Source: UBA9865 sp035647835
GTDB lineage: Bacteria > Bacillota > Dethiobacteria > Dethiobacterales > Dethiobacteraceae
DNA length: 58,503 nucleotides
Assembly: GCA_035647835.1 (NCBI GenBank)
Contig: DASRMS010000089.1
Span: 1-58,503 of the forward strand
Reading direction: 5' to 3'
Each line of letters starts with the position of its first letter. Position 1 is the stretch's first letter. Positions 53,958-58,503 of this stretch are shown here, one piece after another. The notes under the pieces were generated by a model. It did not search any database. It worked only from the letters and a program-made list of their open reading frames with translations, and had not been told where the DNA came from. The position numbers and the translations under genes were made by a program.

Positions 53958-54188
53958 ATGCGAAGGGATCGCGGCCGCAGAGGCAGACGTAAAGTCTGCA
54001 ACTTCTGTGTTGATAAAGTCGAACATATCGACTATAAAGTAACAAATAAATTAGCACGTTTTCTTACAGAAAGAGGCAAAATTTTGCCACGTCGTATTTC
54101 CGGTAACTGTGCAAAACATCAAAGACAGTTAACCAATGCCATCAAAAGGGCTCGCAATATCGCCCTGCTTCCCTATACGGCTGAGTAA
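53958..54188 (+). CDS. rpsR: Ribosomal protein bS18
   Basis: 76 residues. KVCNFCVDKVEHIDYK, then LTERGKILPRRISGNCAKHQR and LTNAIKRARNIALLPYT. AGAGGAGG ahead. Cysteines are retained (zinc form). Last of the three. Confidence 0.97.
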   Translation: MRRDRGRRGRRKVCNFCVDKVEHIDYKVTNKLARFLTERGKILPRRISGNCAKHQRQLTNAIKRARNIALLPYTAE

Positions 54189-54202
54189 CACTTTAGTAAT
54201 CA

Positions 54203-54228
54203 TAAGCGTCCTTTACGGGCGCTTTATT
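54203..54228 (+). terminator. Terminator after rpsR
   Basis: AAGCGTCC / GGGCGCTT hairpin with a T-rich end, 15 bases after rpsR. Confidence 0.65.
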
Positions 54229-54308
54229 CTTCGGAAAAGAATTATCTAACTTGCTGGAAGCGACTCTTTTTTAAAGGAAATAAAAAGGCAAACTGTTGAT
54301 CTAAACAG

Positions 54309-54354
54309 GAAAAAAGCTTGCTCTCCCCCATTGAAGACGCAAGCTTTTTTTTAG
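54309..54354 (+). terminator. Second hairpin before rplI
   Basis: AAAAAAGCTTGC / GCAAGCTTTTTTT, an A/T-rich stem of about 12 bp with a T-run. From 54229 to 54481 I see no gene; yybS and gdpP, often found here in bacilli, are absent. Confidence 0.7.
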
Positions 54355-54481
54355 CATCTAGCAACGAACCACAGAGACAGATATTAGTAAACCCTACATT
54401 TTTTAGCGGCAGGAGATTGCTCAGGTTGTGCAGAACTTGTACAGCACTTACTGTTGCTGTTGGTACGAGGAGGTATTTAAG

Positions 54482-54934
54482 ATGAAAGTTATTTTAGCGC
54501 AAGATGTTAAAGCGCTGGGTAAAAAAGGCGATGTTAAGGAAGTGGCAGAAGGATACGCCCGCAACTATCTATTTCCCCGTGGTTTAGCCGTTGAGGCTAC
54601 CGGCGGTCAACTAAAAGAACTACAACAACAACAACAAAGAACCGCTGAAAAGCAGGCTAAAGTTTTAGCAGAAGCTGAACGCAAGGCCGCTAAAATCTCC
54701 GGCATGCAAATAGAAATTAGTATGCGCGTGGGTGAAAACGGACGACTTTTTGGTTCTGTTACCAGTGGCGATTTAGCCGTTGCATTGCAGAAAAAGGGTG
54801 TAAAAGTGGACAAAAGAAAAATTGAGCTGTCAGAACCGATCAAAAATCTGGGCAGCTATCCATTACGGATTAAGTTACACTCCGAAGTAGACGCAAGCTT
54901 AACAGTCAAAGTAGTAGCGGCAGCCCCTAAATAA
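54482..54934 (+). CDS. rplI: Ribosomal protein bL9
   Basis: 150 residues from ATG 54482 (GAGGAGG ahead): MKVILAQDVKALGKKGDVKEV, GYARNYLFPRGLA, then the long helix and a C-terminal lobe (GRLFGSVTSGDLAVAL). An upstream in-frame extension of 18 residues is untranslated leader. 16 bases before lonC. Confidence 0.97.
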   Translation: MKVILAQDVKALGKKGDVKEVAEGYARNYLFPRGLAVEATGGQLKELQQQQQRTAEKQAKVLAEAERKAAKISGMQIEISMRVGENGRLFGSVTSGDLAVALQKKGVKVDKRKIELSEPIKNLGSYPLRIKLHSEVDASLTVKVVAAAPK

Positions 54935-54950
54935 TCATCAGGAGTAAATA

Positions 54951-56873
54951 ATGAAAAAAAAATTGACAACTAGATCAATAGAAACAAACGACTTTTCGGC
55001 TGAGCCAGAACAACAAAAAAAAGAAATTAATGCACTTTATGCGCTGCTTTCCCAACTGCTTGGTGCTGATAGATTAATTCTTAAAGCCGGTAAACTGGAA
55101 TCATTGTCACTGTTACGCTCGCGACAACCAGCAGAGCGCTTGCTGGGGCTGCAGAGAGTCATTTTAGAGAACCCCACACTCTCTGAGGTGCCTACTGCGG
55201 CACAGATTCCCCTGATTTTGCAGCAGCTTTATGACGAGTTAGCAGACAACATGGCGCGTCGTACTGTGGAGGAGAATCTAGAAAGAAAAGTTGCGGAAAA
55301 AATGCAGGAAAAACAGGATGAATATCTGCATGAAATGAAACGGCAGCTGCTTAAGGACGAAGGCGGCCCGGAAAATCCGCAGACATTAAAAAAATATGCC
55401 CAACTAGAAAAAATGAAACACACCAAGCTTAACCGTTCGGCCTTAGAGATTTTACGTCCCCATACACTGACAGAGATTGTCGGACAAGAAGCGGCGGTTA
55501 CTTCTTTAATGGCTAAATTAGCCTCTCCTTATCCCCAACATATCATTATTTACGGCCCGCCCGGTGTGGGTAAAACAACAGCTGCTCGTTTAGCCTTAGA
55601 AGCAGCTAAACAGTTAGCAGATAGTGCTTTTTCACCGCAGGCCCCCTTTATCGAAGTTGACGGCTCTACTTTACGCTGGGATCCACGCGAAACAACCAAT
55701 CCGCTGCTGGGTTCTGTACACGATCCCATTTATCAAGGTGCTAAACGCGATCTGGTTGATGGTGGTGTGCCGGAGCCCAAACCTGGCTTGGTTTCAGATG
55801 CACATGGAGGCATTTTGTTTATTGACGAAATTGGCGAGCTGGATCTCCAGCTGCAAAGTAAGCTGCTGAAGGTGTTGGAAGATAAAAAGGTTTCCTTTGA
55901 CTCCGCCTATTACGATCCTACCGATGCGCAGGTACCGCAGTATATCCGAGCACTCTTTGAGGAAGGAGCTCCGGCGGACTTTGTCTTGATTGGCGCGACC
56001 ACTTGTGCACCAGAAGAAATTAACCCTGCTCTACGTTCCCGTTGCACACCAGTCTTTTTTGCCCCGTTGACACCACAAGATATTGAAAGTATTGTGGTTG
56101 AGGCCGCAGCAAAATTGTCTGTAACCTTAGCCAACGATGTGGCGGCTTTAATTGCCAGCCATACCACCGAGGGTAGACAAGCCGTTAATCTGCTTGCTGA
56201 CGCTTTCGGTCTCACACGTTACCGCCAGCAGCAACAGACTGAAGCTGTCATTAGTAAAGAACTGGTGTTAGAAACATTGCGTGCTGGCCGCTATAGTCCT
56301 CAAACCAGTAAAAAATATACTGGCGGCGAACATCTTGGTAGAACATATGGCCTAGGCGTCAGCGGCTTTCTAGGTAGTGTGATAGAAATAGAGGCGGTGG
56401 CTTTTCCCGCTAATATTGCTGGTAAAGGCGGTATACGGTTTAATGAAACAGCAGGCAGTATGGCTCGTGATTCTGTGTTTAATGCCGCTGCTGTCATTCG
56501 CCAGCTTACCGGCGAGGATCTACAGAACTATGACTTGCACGTCAATGTGATCGGCGGCGGTCGTATTGATGGTCCTTCTGCGGGTCTGGCCATTGTTTTA
56601 GCTTTACTAAGTGCCATTAAGGGGTGGCCGCTGTCACAGGAAGTAGCGGTCACAGGAGAAATTTCTCTGCAGGGTTATGTACGCCCTGTCGGCGGTATAC
56701 CTGAAAAACTATATGGAGCACGCTTGGCAGGTATTAACACTGTTGTGGTACCGTATGAAAATAAGGATGATATCCCCAGTCTGCCCGGCATGCAGGTGAT
56801 TCCTGTAAAAAAAATCGAGGACGCACTACCATTGTTTTTTAAAGGTCAAGAAGAAGTTATTTCACATCATTAG
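54951..56873 (+). CDS. lonC: LonC-type ATP-dependent protease
   Basis: 640 residues. An N-terminal coiled-coil region (about 90-160) precedes an AAA+ domain with Walker A GPPGVGKTTA (Lys208), Walker B GILFIDEIGEL and a Lon protease domain with catalytic Ser543 (DGPSAGLAI) and Lys586 (PEKLYG), 43 residues apart as in Lon. It lacks the long Lon N-domain. The type matches the spore-former LonC subgroup placed between rplI and dnaB. Substrates unknown. Confidence 0.9.
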   Translation: MKKKLTTRSIETNDFSAEPEQQKKEINALYALLSQLLGADRLILKAGKLESLSLLRSRQPAERLLGLQRVILENPTLSEVPTAAQIPLILQQLYDELADNMARRTVEENLERKVAEKMQEKQDEYLHEMKRQLLKDEGGPENPQTLKKYAQLEKMKHTKLNRSALEILRPHTLTEIVGQEAAVTSLMAKLASPYPQHIIIYGPPGVGKTTAARLALEAAKQLADSAFSPQAPFIEVDGSTLRWDPRETTNPLLGSVHDPIYQGAKRDLVDGGVPEPKPGLVSDAHGGILFIDEIGELDLQLQSKLLKVLEDKKVSFDSAYYDPTDAQVPQYIRALFEEGAPADFVLIGATTCAPEEINPALRSRCTPVFFAPLTPQDIESIVVEAAAKLSVTLANDVAALIASHTTEGRQAVNLLADAFGLTRYRQQQQTEAVISKELVLETLRAGRYSPQTSKKYTGGEHLGRTYGLGVSGFLGSVIEIEAVAFPANIAGKGGIRFNETAGSMARDSVFNAAAVIRQLTGEDLQNYDLHVNVIGGGRIDGPSAGLAIVLALLSAIKGWPLSQEVAVTGEISLQGYVRPVGGIPEKLYGARLAGINTVVVPYENKDDIPSLPGMQVIPVKKIEDALPLFFKGQEEVISHH

Positions 56874-56896
56874 TTTTTCCGAAAGAGGTGTACCAA

Positions 56897-58243
56897 TTGA
56901 GCGGGATGATGGAAAGAGTACCCCCGCAAAACTTAGAAGCTGAACAATCGGTTTTAGGGTCAATGCTCATTGATCGTGATGCCATTGTGGCGGCAGCTGA
57001 GCTGCTAAAACCAACTGATTTTTATCGCGGCGGCCATCAAAATATCTTTGCGGCCATGTTAGCGCTTTCTGAAAAAAATGAACCGGTCGATTTAATCACT
57101 TTGGCCGAGGCCTTAAGCCAGCAAAACCAACTGGAGGCGATTGGTGGCGTTGCTTATCTCACCACTTTAGCCAATGTCATGCCCACAGCCGCTAATATTG
57201 GTTACTATGCCAAAATCGTACAAGAAAAGGCTGTGCTGCGGACGATGATTCATGCTGCTACGGGCATTGTCTCACGCTGCTTTGAGGCTAACGATTCCTT
57301 GGAAGAAATTGTTGATGAAGCCGAAAAAACGATTTTCGAAATTTCGCAGCGCTCCACGCCTCAAGGTTTTGCCAATATGAAAGATATTCTTAAGGGTGCT
57401 TTTGACCGCATTGACAAGCTTTGGGGCAATAAGGGCGGGGTAACTGGTGTGCCTACCGGTTTCCACGACCTGGACAATATTACTTGTGGACTCCAGAATG
57501 CTGATTTAGTGATTATAGCAGCGCGGCCTAGTATGGGTAAAACTACGCTTGCTTTGAATATGGCTCAACATATTGCGGTGAACGAGAAACTGCCAGTAGC
57601 AATTTTTTCTTTGGAAATGTCCAAGGAACAGTTGGTGCAGCGTTTGCTCTGTGCACAAGCCAATATTGATGCGCAACGCTTGCGCCGCGGTTATCTCTCG
57701 GATGAAGATTATCCCAAATTAACCCGCGCTGCCGGGCCGCTGTCGGAAGCACCATTGTTTATTGATGATACAGCAGCCCTTTCAGTGATGGAAATGCGGG
57801 CGAAAGCACGCCGTCTCAAGGCAGAACATGGCCTTTCGGCTATATTTGTAGATTATTTGCAGCTCATGCGTGGCAGCGGTCGTGTAGAAAATAGACAGCA
57901 GGAAATTTCCGGCATTTCACGGTCACTAAAGGCCTTAGCAAAAGAGTTAGATGTCCCTGTCGTGGCTCTATCACAGCTTTCACGGGCTGTCGAACAACGC
58001 GAGAAAAAACGTCCTATCCTCAGTGACTTACTTGAATCAGGCGGCATTGAGGCGAATGCCGATTTAGTAGCTTTTATTTATCGTGAAGGTTACTACGATC
58101 AAAATATGGAAAACCGCCATGATACAGAAATCATTATTGCCAAGCAGCGGAATGGTCCTGTAGGTTCAGTCCATCTTTACTTTAAGGAGAACCATAATAA
58201 GTTTCTTAATATTACAACAGAGCAAGTAGAACAGGTTAGTTAA
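56897..58243 (+). CDS. dnaB: Replicative DNA helicase DnaB (DnaC of bacilli)
   Basis: 448 residues. N-terminal PPQNLEAEQSVLGSML, Walker A ARPSMGKTTLALNMAQ, and the RecA-type core IFVDYLQLMRG and LSQLSRAVEQR. The TTG start at 56897 has AGAGGTG six bases ahead; ATG codons at 56906 and 56909 are alternatives. Closes the origin-proximal replication set. Confidence 0.95.
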   Translation: MSGMMERVPPQNLEAEQSVLGSMLIDRDAIVAAAELLKPTDFYRGGHQNIFAAMLALSEKNEPVDLITLAEALSQQNQLEAIGGVAYLTTLANVMPTAANIGYYAKIVQEKAVLRTMIHAATGIVSRCFEANDSLEEIVDEAEKTIFEISQRSTPQGFANMKDILKGAFDRIDKLWGNKGGVTGVPTGFHDLDNITCGLQNADLVIIAARPSMGKTTLALNMAQHIAVNEKLPVAIFSLEMSKEQLVQRLLCAQANIDAQRLRRGYLSDEDYPKLTRAAGPLSEAPLFIDDTAALSVMEMRAKARRLKAEHGLSAIFVDYLQLMRGSGRVENRQQEISGISRSLKALAKELDVPVVALSQLSRAVEQREKKRPILSDLLESGGIEANADLVAFIYREGYYDQNMENRHDTEIIIAKQRNGPVGSVHLYFKENHNKFLNITTEQVEQVS

Positions 58244-58273
58244 AAGAAGCATCACGCTGTTAAAAAATGGCCA

Positions 58274-58302
58274 TTGACAAGTATCATGGAATATAGTAAT
58301 AT
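58274..58302 (+). promoter_or_regulatory. Promoter of the tRNA-Lys/Glu pair
   Basis: Perfect TTGACA (58274-58279), 17 bases, TAATAT (58297-58302), about 20 bases before the first tRNA. Confidence 0.75.
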
Positions 58303-58323
58303 GTTGATTCGTAAGGCGTTTTT

Positions 58324-58399
58324 GGGCCATTAGCTCAGTTGGCAGAGCACCTGACTTTTAATCAGGGTGTCCCGCGTTCGAGTCGCGGATGGCTCACCA
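58324..58399 (+). tRNA. tRNA-Lys (anticodon TTT)
   Basis: 76 bases with encoded CCA. Acceptor GGGCCAT pairs ATGGCTC (one wobble), D-arm TAGCTCAGTTGGCAGAGCA, anticodon loop CTTTTAA, T-arm GTTCGAGTC. Confidence 0.95.
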
Positions 58400-58403
58400 T
58401 TTT

Positions 58404-58478
58404 GGCCCCTTGGTCAAGCGGTTAAGACACCGCCCTTTCACGGCGGTAACGCGGGTTCGAGTCCCGCAGGGGTCACCA
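58404..58478 (+). tRNA. tRNA-Glu (anticodon TTC)
   Basis: 75 bases with encoded CCA, four bases after tRNA-Lys. Acceptor GGCCCCT pairs AGGGGTC, anticodon loop CTTTCAC, T-arm GGTTCGAGTCC. Both genes share one promoter. Confidence 0.95.
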
Positions 58479-58503
58479 TGAAAAAGTTAAGAGACCTTAA
58501 CAG

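Noticed and set aside
1..58503. CRISPR array, transposase, integrase or prophage genes
   Set aside because: I saw no regularly spaced direct repeats and no recognisable mobile-element proteins; the debris at 1-1620 is suggestive of past recombination only.

Overview
The window spans the replication origin region of an endospore-forming member of the Bacillota (Clostridia-like). Evidence: the dnaA-dnaN-recF and rpmH-rnpA-yidC-jag-mnmE-mnmG-rsmG-noc-soj-parB order, T-box leaders, RemB, YyaC, a LonC-type protease, SD-driven GTG/TTG starts and moderate G+C. I cannot name the genus. Genes point away from the origin: almost everything left of about 37.6 kb is on the minus strand and almost everything right of it is on the plus strand.

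Left edge (1-1620): gene debris. An AT-rich C-terminal fragment runs in from the edge, followed by a broken small gene, a DUF3825 C-terminal fragment and a duplicated terminator-promoter module. Left arm (1.6-28 kb, minus strand): TraX-like membrane protein, cytosolic beta-lactamase-like protein, two tRNA-Ser genes, serS under a T-box, argS, a propeller-GerMN lipoprotein beside a two-component pair, family-4 uracil-DNA glycosylase, pdxS, ddl, an EF-G2 paralogue, then a branched-chain amino acid operon (ilvE-ilvD-ilvB-ilvN-ilvC-leuC-leuD) under a T-box. Between this operon and riboflavin transporter ribU (FMN riboswitch) lies a 76-codon glutaredoxin-like gene with an in-frame UGA exactly where the first redox cysteine belongs, most simply read as a selenoprotein gene.

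Origin (28-38.2 kb): dnaA, dnaN, recF, a DciA-like gene with a zinc ribbon, remB, gyrB, gyrA and a membrane-anchored flavoprotein. DnaA boxes flank dnaA on both sides. The dnaA-dnaN gap carries box, G-tract, DnaA-trio-like triplets and AT-rich DNA, the layout of a bacterial unwinding element. The dnaA-rpmH gap carries a dense box cluster.

Right arm (38.2-58.5 kb, plus strand): ribosome, RNase P and membrane insertion genes (rpmH, rnpA, yidD, yidC, jag), tRNA modification (mnmE, mnmG), rsmG, chromosome segregation (noc, soj, parB and two perfect parS sites), conserved membrane proteins, a lipid kinase, yyaC, a CvpA-like gene, adk, mscS, a DUF951 gene, rpsF-ssb-rpsR, rplI, lonC, dnaB and tRNA-Lys/tRNA-Glu.

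The most notable items are the probable selenocysteine glutaredoxin (absent from a simple ORF call), the origin unwinding architecture, and sigma-H-like promoters ahead of noc and adk. All identifications come from reading motifs by eye; no database search was run.
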